A stretch of DNA of 54,075 nt from Clostridia bacterium (lineage in GTDB: Bacteria > Bacillota_A > Clostridia > Oscillospirales > CAG-272): positions 1-54,075 of the forward strand of contig JAFVXC010000034.1 of the NCBI GenBank assembly GCA_017501345.1, read 5' to 3'. The notes below the pieces were generated by a model. That model was not told the origin of the DNA. It did no database searches and saw only the letters and a program-made list of their open reading frames with translations. Position 1 is the first letter of the stretch. Each line of letters begins with the position of its first letter. Both the position numbers and the translations under genes were made by a program. Below are positions 1 to 6,375 of the stretch, piece by piece.

Positions 1-79
1 CGAATCCCCGTTTTTCAGTCGCTCGATCTTCTTTATTTTTCGTGAATTTGTGAAAATATCCACGTATAATTTGATCCAT
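1..79 (-). CDS. Partial prophage gene, runs off the left edge
   Basis: An ATG at 79-77 opens a leftward frame that stays open for 26 codons to the window edge and begins MDQIIRGYFHKF. An in-frame TGA lies just upstream, so the frame cannot start earlier. It begins 25 bp after the stop of the MBL-fold gene and would continue the leftward early operon. The ribosome binding site is weak (GTGAG about 10 bp upstream). The fragment is too short to assign. A replication or helicase gene would fit the position, but that is only inference from context. Confidence 0.4.
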   Translation of the reverse strand, partial: MDQIIRGYFHKFTKNKEDRATEKRGF

Positions 80-104
80 TGAAGCTCACTCAAGCGGCCT
101 CACC

Positions 105-803
105 TCACTTATCACACGGTATAATTTTGATCCCGCGCGGCACGATTTCTGCCACGCGCCAAACGAATTCATCCTCTCTGCTCATTGCGTCAGAGAGGTG
201 CAAAAGGTAGATCTCTCTGCACGTCGAGAGGTCAAGCTCGGACAGATATCCACACAACACACCGATCTCCATGTGCGCGTTTGCGATACGGTGGCGTACC
301 TTCTCAGGGAGCTTCTCGGAGCGCGCGAGAACGTCTTTGTCGTAGTTCGCCTCGATCGCGAGGATTGTCACGCCCGGGAATCGGTACCGCAAATTCACCG
401 TGTCAGTCGCAAATGCAAGCACCTCACCGTCAATGCGGCTTTTTACGAGAAATCCGAGTGGCTCTGCGGCATCGTGGAAGGTCGTGAACGGAACGATATC
501 AAAGGTACCGACACTGAACTGCTCCATTGACTCGATCAGCGTCACGGACTCTACGCCAAGAGCATCGGCCGTCCCTTCGCTCATGTAGACCTCGATCCCC
601 CGCTCGATCAGATCAAGGACACTCTTTGCGTGATCCTTGTGCTCGTGCGATACGAGACACGCGCGGATCTCGGACAGCGCAAACCGCGCCGCCTTCTGCA
701 GCTTTTTCAGCGGGATCCCGCACTCAAGAAGAATGCGGGTCTCGCCGTCACTGACGATGTATGCGTTTCCGTGGGAGGAGGACGCGAGCGATTTGAATTT
801 CAT
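105..803 (-). CDS. MBL-fold metallo-hydrolase (YycJ/VicX-like), prophage
   Basis: A 232-residue metallo-beta-lactamase-fold protein. The metal-binding motif HEHKDH gives H53, H55, D57 and H58. An SSSHGNA segment near residue 8 resembles the YycJ/VicX nuclease branch. H110, D134 (in ATDT) and H202 are candidates for the remaining ligands. A GTG at 812 is in frame, but it overlaps the Shine-Dalgarno AAAAGGAGT; the ATG at 803 sits about 7 bp after that site, so I start there. The start overlaps the stop of the upstream gene as ATGA, which indicates translational coupling. Such proteins often sit in phage replication/recombination modules. Nuclease activity is inferred from family and context. 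Confidence 0.8.
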   Translation of the reverse strand: MKFKSLASSSHGNAYIVSDGETRILLECGIPLKKLQKAARFALSEIRACLVSHEHKDHAKSVLDLIERGIEVYMSEGTADALGVESVTLIESMEQFSVGTFDIVPFTTFHDAAEPLGFLVKSRIDGEVLAFATDTVNLRYRFPGVTILAIEANYDKDVLARSEKLPEKVRHRIANAHMEIGVLCGYLSELDLSTCREIYLLHLSDAMSREDEFVWRVAEIVPRGIKIIPCDK

Positions 804-1402
804 ATAGGGCACTCCTTTTCTGATACAGAATTCTCGGGAGGCTTTACCTCAACCGTCGTCGCAGGTGCGTGATCATGCTGATATTGCGATGATTTTTTAA
901 TTTTTTCCTGAATCCATTCGGGTAGCTTTCCGAACACCTCGTCATTCCACGCGTCCATATCCCAATAGATCCGCTCGGTATTGCTCTGCGGTGCGGGAAA
1001 TCCCTTCGGGATCGGCATCAGGTTGTCGACGTTCGAATATTCCTTCGTCTCGTTCAAAACCACGTTGAGCTGACACGGCTTGCCGACCTGATCGAAGATA
1101 TCAAATTCAAGGAATTCATCATCGCCATAGCTTTTGCTATTCCACGACTCGATGAATTTTCGGAAATTGCTCTTGTTCGAGGAAGAAACCGTAAACTCCT
1201 TCGAGAGCTGGCGTGGCTTCTGCTCTCCGTCAACCTCTACGGTCTCGGTCGGCAGCTCCCACACAAACATCACCTTATTCGAGTAAGATTTGAACATCTC
1301 GGAATATTGCTCACCGAGGTCGATCACCCCGATACAAACCGCCATATATACGCCCGGCTCCACAGGCGGGAGCTTCGGCTTTGCTCTGTCCTTAACCTTC
1401 AT
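800..1402 (-). CDS. Phage replication-associated protein, NGO0469-like
   Basis: A 200-residue protein opening MKVKDRAKPKLPPVEPGVYM and containing a VCIGVIDLGEQYSE segment. I recognise this pattern from the NGO0469-like phage proteins that sit beside ATPase and hydrolase genes in Firmicute prophages. The central part (about residues 40-140) looks beta-rich and the C-terminus is charged with no motif. It overlaps the upstream ATPase gene by 11 bp and the downstream MBL gene by 4 bp, so all three are one translationally coupled block. A role in single-strand DNA binding or annealing during replication is inference; no catalytic residues are visible. Confidence 0.65.
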   Translation of the reverse strand: MKVKDRAKPKLPPVEPGVYMAVCIGVIDLGEQYSEMFKSYSNKVMFVWELPTETVEVDGEQKPRQLSKEFTVSSSNKSNFRKFIESWNSKSYGDDEFLEFDIFDQVGKPCQLNVVLNETKEYSNVDNLMPIPKGFPAPQSNTERIYWDMDAWNDEVFGKLPEWIQEKIKKSSQYQHDHAPATTVEVKPPENSVSEKECPI

Positions 1403-3329
1403 AATTCACCCTCAATTCTTTGTCGAATTCCGAAACGACGAGACGAATGATCTGGCTGTCCGAGCCCTCAAGCCTCGTCACACTTTCTGCGTTGTCTACG
1501 AAGAGCGGAACGGTCACACCGTACGCCCTCGACAGCGTGTTGATGATATCCACCCCGACGTTGATCCGCGCACCGTTGTTCAGATTGATGTAGGGTACAC
1601 CCTCGTATACTACGTCGCATCTGTCCTCGACGCCGCCGTTTGCCTGCTCCCTGAAGAGGCGGAACCGCGCGATGCGGAACATACCGTTCACACTGTCCTC
1701 GACGTAGCGCGTCTTATAGCGCGTGTATTCGTCGATCAGGTAGAGCATAGCCTCGACCCGTTCGAGACACTCCGCGGCGTGCCTTGCCTCTTCCTGAAGG
1801 CTCTCGATGCGCTTCCGAGCGTGCTCGAGCAAAGTTTCCTTCGCAAGGGTCTCTCTTTCCTTCTCTGCATCCGCCTTGACCTTCCCGAGCTCTTGCAAAA
1901 TCTTTGCCTTAATAGAAGCGGAACCCTCTGCCATTTCCGCAAGCTCGCCTTCAAGTGCGCAGATCTGTTCCTCGATCGCACGGCGCTTCTCTGCATAACC
2001 GGGCATATCGGTGACCGCGACCTTCTGCCCCGCAAGAAGCGTGACCCTCGACTCGGTCTCCGCAATGAGTCCTTCGATCTCGGCGATCTTTTCTTTTTCC
2101 GCACGGATCCGCTCCTCCGTGCTCACTTTCGATTCCTTGAGCGTCGCCGCGCTCTGCTCGATCTCGCGGAGATGCTCCTTCTTCGACGCCTCAAAATTCT
2201 CGGTCGCCGCCTTCACCTGATCAGTAGGAAGCGGCTGATTGCAGGTCGGACAAGTACCGCCCGAGAAGGTCCTGCCGTGTACCTCGATCCAACGTGCGCG
2301 GGACGCCGCGATCGCGTTGTCATACTCGATCACGCTCTTTTCGAGGGATGCGATCTCTCCCTCGCTCCCCTTCTTCCGTGCCATAAGACCTGCGTGTTCT
2401 GCCTGCAGTCGACGAAGCTCCGCGTCTCCCGTGTTCTGCTCACTGCGATACACGCGGTTCTCACCGTCGAGCGTCGAAAGCTCGACCTTTTTCTCACGGA
2501 TCTCGATCGCCTTCTTTTCCTGCGCCGCATCGTGCTCGATCGAAAGAATCTGCCCTTCAAGGCTCTCGCGCTGTGCGTTCAACCGCTGAACCTCTGCCCG
2601 CGCCGACTCAAAATCCATTCCCTCTACTTCCGAGATCGTTATTTTGCATTCACTAATGCGGGCGGGGATGTCGTTCTTCGCACCCGTATAGGCGCGTCTC
2701 TCGGAAAGGAGCTTCTTCTTGTAATCCTCGAGAGAAAGACGGCTCGTAGCCGCAAGCAAGGGCGCAAAATCCTCCCGCGTCGCCATAATCTGCGCGTCGT
2801 CCATCACCCCCGCCACACGGAAGAGCGCCGCTCTGCGCTCCTGCCAGGAGATCCCGCTTGCAAAGTGAGACACACTCGTCAGAAGACGGAAGGTGTTCTC
2901 GTCTACGAGCTCCCCGACCTTCTCGGTGAACGCATACTTTTTCACCGGGACACCATCAACGTAATACTCCGATGTGTTCCCGTCGTAGGTCGCCTCACTG
3001 CATCCGCGCTTCTGCGACCATACCTCCTGATAGGTGCGGCGGAGCGTGATCTCCTCTCCGTCTACAAGCAGCACGGCCTCCACGGCAGTGACCGCAAGAT
3101 GGTCCCGAACCTCTCCGAGTGCGTTAAGGGGCTTGATCTCAATGTTCTTTTCGCCGTTCCCGAGGCTGTCCTTGCCGAACAAAAGCCAGGTCAGAGCGTC
3201 GTAAATGCTCGTCTTACCCGTCGCATTGTCGCCGTAGATCGAGGCGTTCCTGCCTGCGAAATCGAGCGTGAGGCTCACGTGACACTTGAAGTTTTCGAGC
3301 GAAAGCCGCTGAATTTTGATGTTTTTCAT
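1392..3329 (-). CDS. Rad50/SbcC-like AAA ATPase with zinc-hook motif
   Basis: A 645-residue SMC-type ATPase. The Walker A motif GDNATGKTS is at residues 33-41. Long charged heptad-rich coiled-coil segments flank a CPTC motif with C360 and C363, the position of a Rad50 zinc hook. Near the C-terminus (about 590-615) are a NLNNGARINVG segment that could serve as the signature motif and a Walker B-like VPLFVDNAE. It is shorter than cellular SbcC (about 1000 residues), as expected for phage versions. An AAAGAGG site precedes the ATG. No SbcD-like nuclease is adjacent, but the MBL hydrolase two genes downstream is a possible partner. Likely role: DNA end processing or recombination in phage replication. 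Confidence 0.85.
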   Translation of the reverse strand: MKNIKIQRLSLENFKCHVSLTLDFAGRNASIYGDNATGKTSIYDALTWLLFGKDSLGNGEKNIEIKPLNALGEVRDHLAVTAVEAVLLVDGEEITLRRTYQEVWSQKRGCSEATYDGNTSEYYVDGVPVKKYAFTEKVGELVDENTFRLLTSVSHFASGISWQERRAALFRVAGVMDDAQIMATREDFAPLLAATSRLSLEDYKKKLLSERRAYTGAKNDIPARISECKITISEVEGMDFESARAEVQRLNAQRESLEGQILSIEHDAAQEKKAIEIREKKVELSTLDGENRVYRSEQNTGDAELRRLQAEHAGLMARKKGSEGEIASLEKSVIEYDNAIAASRARWIEVHGRTFSGGTCPTCNQPLPTDQVKAATENFEASKKEHLREIEQSAATLKESKVSTEERIRAEKEKIAEIEGLIAETESRVTLLAGQKVAVTDMPGYAEKRRAIEEQICALEGELAEMAEGSASIKAKILQELGKVKADAEKERETLAKETLLEHARKRIESLQEEARHAAECLERVEAMLYLIDEYTRYKTRYVEDSVNGMFRIARFRLFREQANGGVEDRCDVVYEGVPYINLNNGARINVGVDIINTLSRAYGVTVPLFVDNAESVTRLEGSDSQIIRLVVSEFDKELRVNYEG

Positions 3330-3348
3330 GTATTTTTACCTCTTTCTA

Positions 3349-3377
3349 TTGATTTTTCTTTGATTTTGTGATACAAT
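3349..3377 (+). promoter_or_regulatory. Antisense sigma-A promoter next to the ATPase RBS
   Basis: TTGATT at 3349-3354 and TACAAT at 3372-3377 are separated by exactly 17 bp, with a TGA extension before the -10. It points rightward, against the leftward early genes, and its -35 box abuts the ribosome binding site of the ATPase gene. About 40 bp downstream of the expected start is a hairpin followed by a T-run, so the transcript would be about 70 nt. Confidence 0.6.
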
Positions 3378-3383
3378 AGAAAT

Positions 3384-3453
3384 ACAAGATTTTGTGACGC
3401 AAAACTTGTACCTCTTAGAGCCACGGTGTGCCAGCACTGCGGCTCTTCTTTTT
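3384..3453 (+). ncRNA. Putative prophage small RNA, antisense orientation
   Basis: The predicted transcript from the promoter at 3349-3377 contains two elements. An imperfect palindrome (TACAAG at 3383-3388, CTTGTA at 3405-3410, with TTTTG/CAAAA inside) comes first. A second hairpin at 3417-3446 (AGAGCC pairing with GGCTCT) is followed by TCTTCTTTTT. The second has the form of an intrinsic terminator for the plus strand. The 10-mer GATTTTGTGA occurs twice (3362 and 3388). No open frame of note lies inside. It sits between the ATPase gene and the small gene upstream of it and would be antisense to their junction. Function unknown. Confidence 0.45.
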
Positions 3454-3658
3454 ATGCTTCGAGCTCATAGATAGACACCCTCCTTTTCTCACGACGAGTG
3501 CCCTTCACAAGCGCGTGATGCGGGTAGAGATCCATATAGGTCCCCTTGTCGTATCCCGTGTACTGATAGACAGGTGAGCCGTTCTCGTATTCCCATACGA
3601 TGTAGCCTTGCTTCTTTGAGTCGTAGCCCTCGCGCTTATACACCGTTTTCGTCGCCAT
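3452..3658 (-). CDS. Small prophage protein, 68 residues
   Basis: Begins MATKTVYKREGYDSKK and is basic and tyrosine-rich, with no motif I recognise. A GGGGGTGA site lies 5 bp before the ATG at 3658. An in-frame GTG at 3667 overlaps that site and is less likely. The start overlaps the 3' end of the gene ending at 3636 by 23 bp, as is usual in this tightly packed early operon. Function unknown. Confidence 0.6.
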   Translation of the reverse strand: MATKTVYKREGYDSKKQGYIVWEYENGSPVYQYTGYDKGTYMDLYPHHALVKGTRREKRRVSIYELEA

Positions 3659-3755
3659 CGTCGTCACCCCCTTCCCTCCACAGGATCGGAAGATAACGGA
3701 TGCCGTCCCAGAGCGAGACGATCGCGCCGCCGAGCTTTTTGAAAAATGCTTTCAC
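3636..3755 (-). CDS. Tiny prophage protein, 39 residues, GTG start
   Basis: The predicted product starts from a GTG at 3755 and reads KAFFKKLGGAIVSLWDGIRY followed by an acidic tail rich in Asp and Gly. The start overlaps the stop of the preceding gene as GTGA, and a GAGAGGA site lies upstream, which is why I prefer it to an ATG further upstream in the same frame. The first half could form an amphipathic helix. Similar tiny proteins occur in Firmicute prophages, but I know of no assigned function. Confidence 0.5.
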   Translation of the reverse strand: MKAFFKKLGGAIVSLWDGIRYLPILWREGGDDDGDENGV

Positions 3756-4039
3756 TGTCGAGTCCTCTCTTTCATAATAATTTCCGGCATTAAAATCATC
3801 TGCGCGTTGCAGTTGGTGTACCACAGATAGAACTTGACCGTCGGGATCACGATCACCCGATACGCACCGTCCGTCTTTTGATATGCAAATCCGAACGGTG
3901 CATTTCCGCGCATCAGCGCCGCCTTGAGCCCTTCTTCATTCATACCAAGAAAGTCTGCTACTGCTCTAAGCGGGAGTTTTAGAGGATATTTCTTCACAAG
4001 CTCCTCGAGGCGCTCAAGTTGTTGTTTGATTGCGTCCAT
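3752..4039 (-). CDS. Phage DNA-binding-type hypothetical protein, 95 residues
   Basis: The N-terminal 25 residues (MDAIKQQLERLEELVKKYPL) form a helix. A likely helix-turn-helix around AVADFLGMNEEGLKAAL follows. A conserved-looking APFGFAYQK...VIVIPTVKFYLWYT segment comes next, a pattern I have seen in small proteins of clostridial prophage early regions. The last 15 residues (MILMPEIIMKERTRQ) look unlike the rest. An AAAGGAGAAGAGA site precedes the ATG. A regulatory or excisionase-like role is possible but not shown. Confidence 0.6.
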   Translation of the reverse strand: MDAIKQQLERLEELVKKYPLKLPLRAVADFLGMNEEGLKAALMRGNAPFGFAYQKTDGAYRVIVIPTVKFYLWYTNCNAQMILMPEIIMKERTRQ

Positions 4040-4057
4040 TCTCTTCTCCTTTCAAAT

Positions 4058-4198
4058 TTAGTTCAAAAGATCATCGACTTTGCAGTCGAGCGCACTCGCG
4101 TCCATCGCTTTCGCCGCCTCCTTCACCGAGATCGTCGCACGATCCGGATATAACTTTTGAAGCCATTCAAGCGTTTCAGTGTAACCTTTCTTTTCCAT
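4058..4198 (-). CDS. Truncated/chimeric small prophage protein, 46 residues
   Basis: Begins MEKKGYTETLEWLQKLYPDR, followed by ISVKEAAKAMDAS, which looks like the start of a helix-turn-helix domain. The frame then ends abruptly with ALDCKVDDLLN. That ending resembles the last residues of the XRE regulator encoded at 5127-5318 (LGCTVDDLLI), and the DNA around both stop codons is also similar. The gene may therefore be a recombinant that lost its own C-terminal half. A GGAAAGGAGAACA site fixes the start at 4198. It overlaps the preceding cysteine-rich gene by 23 bp. Confidence 0.5.
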   Translation of the reverse strand: MEKKGYTETLEWLQKLYPDRATISVKEAAKAMDASALDCKVDDLLN

Positions 4199-4550
4199 TG
4201 TTCTCCTTTCCGTCCCCGTTCCGAGAGGACTTTTCGCGAAGTAAATCGTCCACAAATCTGAGCGACCGCTCTCCCGCTTCGTACCGTTCACAAAGTTCTT
4301 GCCGTAATGCCGTTAACGTCTCATCACTATACAGATTTACGGTTTCTGTTAGCTCACAACAAATAAGGCACGCGATACACTTTCGTTTCTCTCCGATATC
4401 GGTTCCGAACAGCCCACAGTTGTAGAAAACTATATCTTTCTCTTTTTTGAACGAGCGGTCATAACTTGGCACCTTTGTTGAATGTAAAAATCTGCAATCA
4501 TCGCACTGCTCGCCACCGGGAACACGTACTTGAATTTTAGCGTCCAGCAT
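4176..4550 (-). CDS. Cysteine-rich phage protein, probable metal binder
   Basis: A 124-residue protein with paired cysteines: CDDC near residue 19, YNCG near 44, and KCIACLICC around 57-65. This spacing suggests one or two zinc sites. The C-terminal part is helical and charged (TLTALRQELCERYEAGER). The GGAAAGGAGAT site 7 bp before the ATG at 4550 decides the start. It lies in the leftward early operon between two tiny genes. Similar cysteine-rich small proteins are common in clostridial phage early regions, but I know of no established function. Confidence 0.6.
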   Translation of the reverse strand: MLDAKIQVRVPGGEQCDDCRFLHSTKVPSYDRSFKKEKDIVFYNCGLFGTDIGEKRKCIACLICCELTETVNLYSDETLTALRQELCERYEAGERSLRFVDDLLREKSSRNGDGKENNGKERLH

Positions 4551-4638
4551 TTTACCATCTCCTTTCCGCCCGCGAGGGGTTCGACGCAAACTGCACTTTA
4601 AGTATGCAAGATGAAGCACACAATTCCGTTCGCATCCG

Positions 4639-4866
4639 TTAATCCTCATTTGCGTACATCGTTTCGAGCATTTCTCTCGTGATTCCCGCCTCGATCATAG
4701 CGCGCCCGCGCTTCTCAAGATCTCGTAGCGCATAAAGCTGTTGTCTGCGTCGATGCTGCTGACGGTATTTGAGCCTGTCCGCCTTTCTCGCAAGCGAAAC
4801 TGCAGCCGATTGTTTGAGACGCGCGATCTCCTGCTCTACTTCTTCATCGGTTAAAAACTTTGCCAT
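4639..4866 (-). CDS. Small helical prophage protein, 75 residues
   Basis: Begins MAKFLTDEEVEQEIARLKQS and continues with a strongly basic helix (RKADRLKYRQQHRRRQQL) and a short GITREMLE segment. The overall look matches a widespread small phage early protein of unknown function. The GAAAGGAGAAAG site lies just before the ATG at 4866. The 5' end overlaps the gene ending at 4844 by 23 bp, the same overlap seen twice more in this operon. Nucleic-acid binding is plausible from the charge but not established. Confidence 0.6.
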   Translation of the reverse strand: MAKFLTDEEVEQEIARLKQSAAVSLARKADRLKYRQQHRRRQQLYALRDLEKRGRAMIEAGITREMLETMYANED

Positions 4867-5113
4867 TTTCTTTCTCCTTTCTGTCTTTTGGATCGGGCTC
4901 ATTTTGATAACTAATATGAATAACGAGATAATCAACGGAATCATACGGATTGACTTCCGTGCAGATCACCCACACTACATACCCCTCCAGTATCCATATT
5001 TTCGCTTTCAATTCTGCCGCATGCCCCGTAAAAATGAGCTGTTGTTTCGTGTCGTCAAATATCACAACGTGTTGCGATCTTGGAAGAGCATCAATAAGTT
5101 CTTCAAGTGTCAT
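4844..5113 (-). CDS. Hypothetical prophage protein, 89 residues
   Basis: Opens MTLEELIDALPRSQHVVIFD and looks like a small alpha/beta protein with several short strands (IWILEGYVVWVICTEV). The C-terminus is charged (DPKDRKEKENGK). A GGAGAAAGGAA site precedes the ATG. No motif is recognised. It lies 13 bp after the XRE regulator stop, within the same leftward operon. Confidence 0.6.
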   Translation of the reverse strand: MTLEELIDALPRSQHVVIFDDTKQQLIFTGHAAELKAKIWILEGYVVWVICTEVNPYDSVDYLVIHISYQNEPDPKDRKEKENGKVFNR

Positions 5114-5126
5114 TTCCTTTCTCCTT

Positions 5127-5318
5127 TCAAATCAGTAGGTCATCGACCGTACAGCCGAGCTCTTTGGCAATGAGCGCGAGCGTTTTGATGTTCGGCTCAC
5201 GCTTACCCTGCGTGATAAAGGTGATCATTGCCACGCTGACGCCTGCGATCTCTGCCATACGAGTGCAGGTGATATTTTTCTTTTTCATAAGAGCGGCGAT
5301 CTTTTCTCCGTTTACCAT
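5127..5318 (-). CDS. Cro/XRE-family helix-turn-helix regulator
   Basis: A 63-residue single-domain DNA-binding protein with the usual XRE layout: MAEIAGVSVAMITFI forms helices 2-3 and TLALIAKELGCTVDDLL the last helix. It lies second in the leftward operon, opposite the CI/LexA-type repressor, where a phage Cro-like or antirepression regulator is expected. The GAAAGGAG site before the ATG supports the start. It probably binds the repeat-rich intergenic region at 5611-5696, but this is inference. Confidence 0.8.
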   Translation of the reverse strand: MVNGEKIAALMKKKNITCTRMAEIAGVSVAMITFITQGKREPNIKTLALIAKELGCTVDDLLI

Positions 5319-5338
5319 ATCGTTTCTCCTTTCTTCAA

Positions 5339-5503
5339 TTAGTCGACAAAGGTATGACGTTCGAAATCATAGATTCCGAAGTATTCGCCGTCAGCGAAGA
5401 TCTGTGCGACAGGAGTGAACAGACCACCCTCGACGATCTGTACGTTACGGCTCTTTACGCCGAGCTTCTTCATTGCGTTCGTGATTTCGTTTCTTCTTGC
5501 CAT
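5339..5503 (-). CDS. Small prophage protein, 54 residues, first early gene
   Basis: Begins MARRNEITNAMKKLGVKSRN and ends in GEYFGIYDFERHTFVD, a pattern I recognise from small hypothetical proteins at the head of clostridial phage early operons. An AGAGGAG site precedes the ATG at 5503. It is the first gene after the strong leftward promoter at 5605-5633, with an untranslated leader of about 95 nt. That leader is crossed by the opposing short unit at 5521-5582. Function unknown. Confidence 0.6.
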   Translation of the reverse strand: MARRNEITNAMKKLGVKSRNVQIVEGGLFTPVAQIFADGEYFGIYDFERHTFVD

Positions 5504-5520
5504 TTTCTTTTTCTCCTCTA

Positions 5521-5549
5521 TTGACTTTGTTAAAGTTTTGTGATAAAAT
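5521..5549 (+). promoter_or_regulatory. Antisense sigma-A promoter in the early-operon leader
   Basis: TTGACT (5521-5526) and TAAAAT (5544-5549) are 17 bp apart, with a TGA extension before the -10. It points rightward, against the leftward early transcript. As with the promoter at 3349, its -35 lies directly beside the ribosome binding site of a leftward gene. Confidence 0.55.
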
Positions 5550-5556
5550 GTGAGTA

Positions 5557-5582
5557 ACAACTCTTTTTTGAGTTATTTTTTT
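5557..5582 (+). terminator. Short hairpin with T-run after the antisense promoter
   Basis: AACTC (5559-5563) pairs with GAGTT (5570-5574) across a T6 loop and is followed by ATTTTTTT. It would end the transcript from the promoter at 5521-5549 after only about 25-30 nt. Alternatively it may be one more operator-like copy of the AACTCAA motif that recurs to its right. Confidence 0.4.
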
Positions 5583-5604
5583 GCTCCTCGCTTTAACTGT
5601 GTTA

Positions 5605-5633
5605 ATTATAACTCAACAAACTCAATTTGTCAA
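5605..5633 (-). promoter_or_regulatory. Leftward early promoter of the prophage
   Basis: On the minus strand TTGACA (5633-5628) and TATAAT (5610-5605) are separated by exactly 17 bp. It drives the leftward early operon that begins at 5503. It lies inside a cluster of inverted and direct copies of AACTCAATTTGT-like words, so regulation by the divergent repressor and the XRE protein is likely. Confidence 0.85.
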
Positions 5634-5696
5634 CACAAATTATTGAGTTTTTTAACTTTCGTGAAATTTGTACAAATTGAGTTTTTTAACTTTGTG
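5611..5696. promoter_or_regulatory. Operator-like repeats between repressor and early operon
   Basis: AAACTCAATTTG (5618-5629) and its reverse complement CAAATTGAGTTT (5673-5684) flank the region. CTCAAT...ATTGAG around 5621-5647 forms another inverted repeat overlapping the -35 box of the leftward promoter. The 18-mer ATTGAGTTTTTTAACTTT occurs twice as a direct repeat (5642 and 5676). This density of symmetric words in the space between divergent regulator genes is typical of phage operators. Which protein binds which copy cannot be read from the sequence. Confidence 0.6.
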
Positions 5697-5713
5697 TATT
5701 TTGGAGGTGTTTT

Positions 5714-6364
5714 ATGTTCAAAGAGCAATTTGTAAAGCTTTGCAACGAAAAAGGCGTTGCTCCCACCGTGGTGTGCCAAGAGATCGGACTCTCGGCAGCA
5801 GCTTTTTCAAAATGGACTGATGAATCAATACCGAGAGCTGCAACATTACAAAAGCTTGCCGATTACTTTCACGTATCCGTTCCATATCTTCGCGGCGAAA
5901 CGCAATTCCGTCACACTCTTGATCTTCAACTCTTCGCCGAGCGCACCGAGCCTGCTCCGCCTCGCACCCGCGGCGTCAAGATCCCCGTTTTTGGATCTGT
6001 GGCCGCAGGCATCCCGATCGAGGCGATCACCGACATCGAGGACTATGAGGAGATCTCGGAGGACCTCGCCGCAACAGGAGAATTTGTAGCACTAAAGATC
6101 AAGGGCGACTCTATGGAACCAACACTCCTTGCAGGAGACGTTGTGATCGTGCGCGTCCAAGATACGATCGAGAACGGAGAGATCGCAATCGTTCTTGTCA
6201 ACGGCGATGAGGCGACTTGCAAGAAAATAAAAAAGACCCCCGAAGGGGTTATGCTGATCTCGCTGAACGCTGCCTATGACCCGATGTTCTACACGAACGC
6301 CGAGATCGAGTCCCTGCCCGTCCGCATCTTCGGCAAGGTCGTTGAAATGCGGAGAGCGTTCTGA
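5714..6364 (+). CDS. CI/LexA-type phage repressor (HTH plus S24 peptidase)
   Basis: A 216-residue repressor. Residues 1-60 form an XRE-type helix-turn-helix (VVCQEIGLSAAAFSKWTDES). Residues 88-213 form an S24/LexA autoprotease domain: the Ala-Gly cleavage site is A98-G99 in VAAGIP, the catalytic serine is S133 in KGDSMEPT, and the general-base lysine is K170 or K171 in ATCKKI. It should bind the neighbouring operators and cleave itself when RecA is activated, so this element is probably SOS-inducible. A TTTTGGAGGTG site precedes the ATG. It faces the XRE gene across the operator region, the usual lysogeny switch layout. Confidence 0.92.
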   Translation: MFKEQFVKLCNEKGVAPTVVCQEIGLSAAAFSKWTDESIPRAATLQKLADYFHVSVPYLRGETQFRHTLDLQLFAERTEPAPPRTRGVKIPVFGSVAAGIPIEAITDIEDYEEISEDLAATGEFVALKIKGDSMEPTLLAGDVVIVRVQDTIENGEIAIVLVNGDEATCKKIKKTPEGVMLISLNAAYDPMFYTNAEIESLPVRIFGKVVEMRRAF

Positions 6365-6375
6365 GGAGGAATTAT

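Noticed and set aside
1290..3371. A 693-codon open frame on the plus strand opposite the Rad50-like gene
   Set aside because: It is exactly antisense to a gene with Walker and zinc-hook motifs, has no ribosome binding site, and its translation shows no recognisable domain. It reflects codon bias of the real gene.
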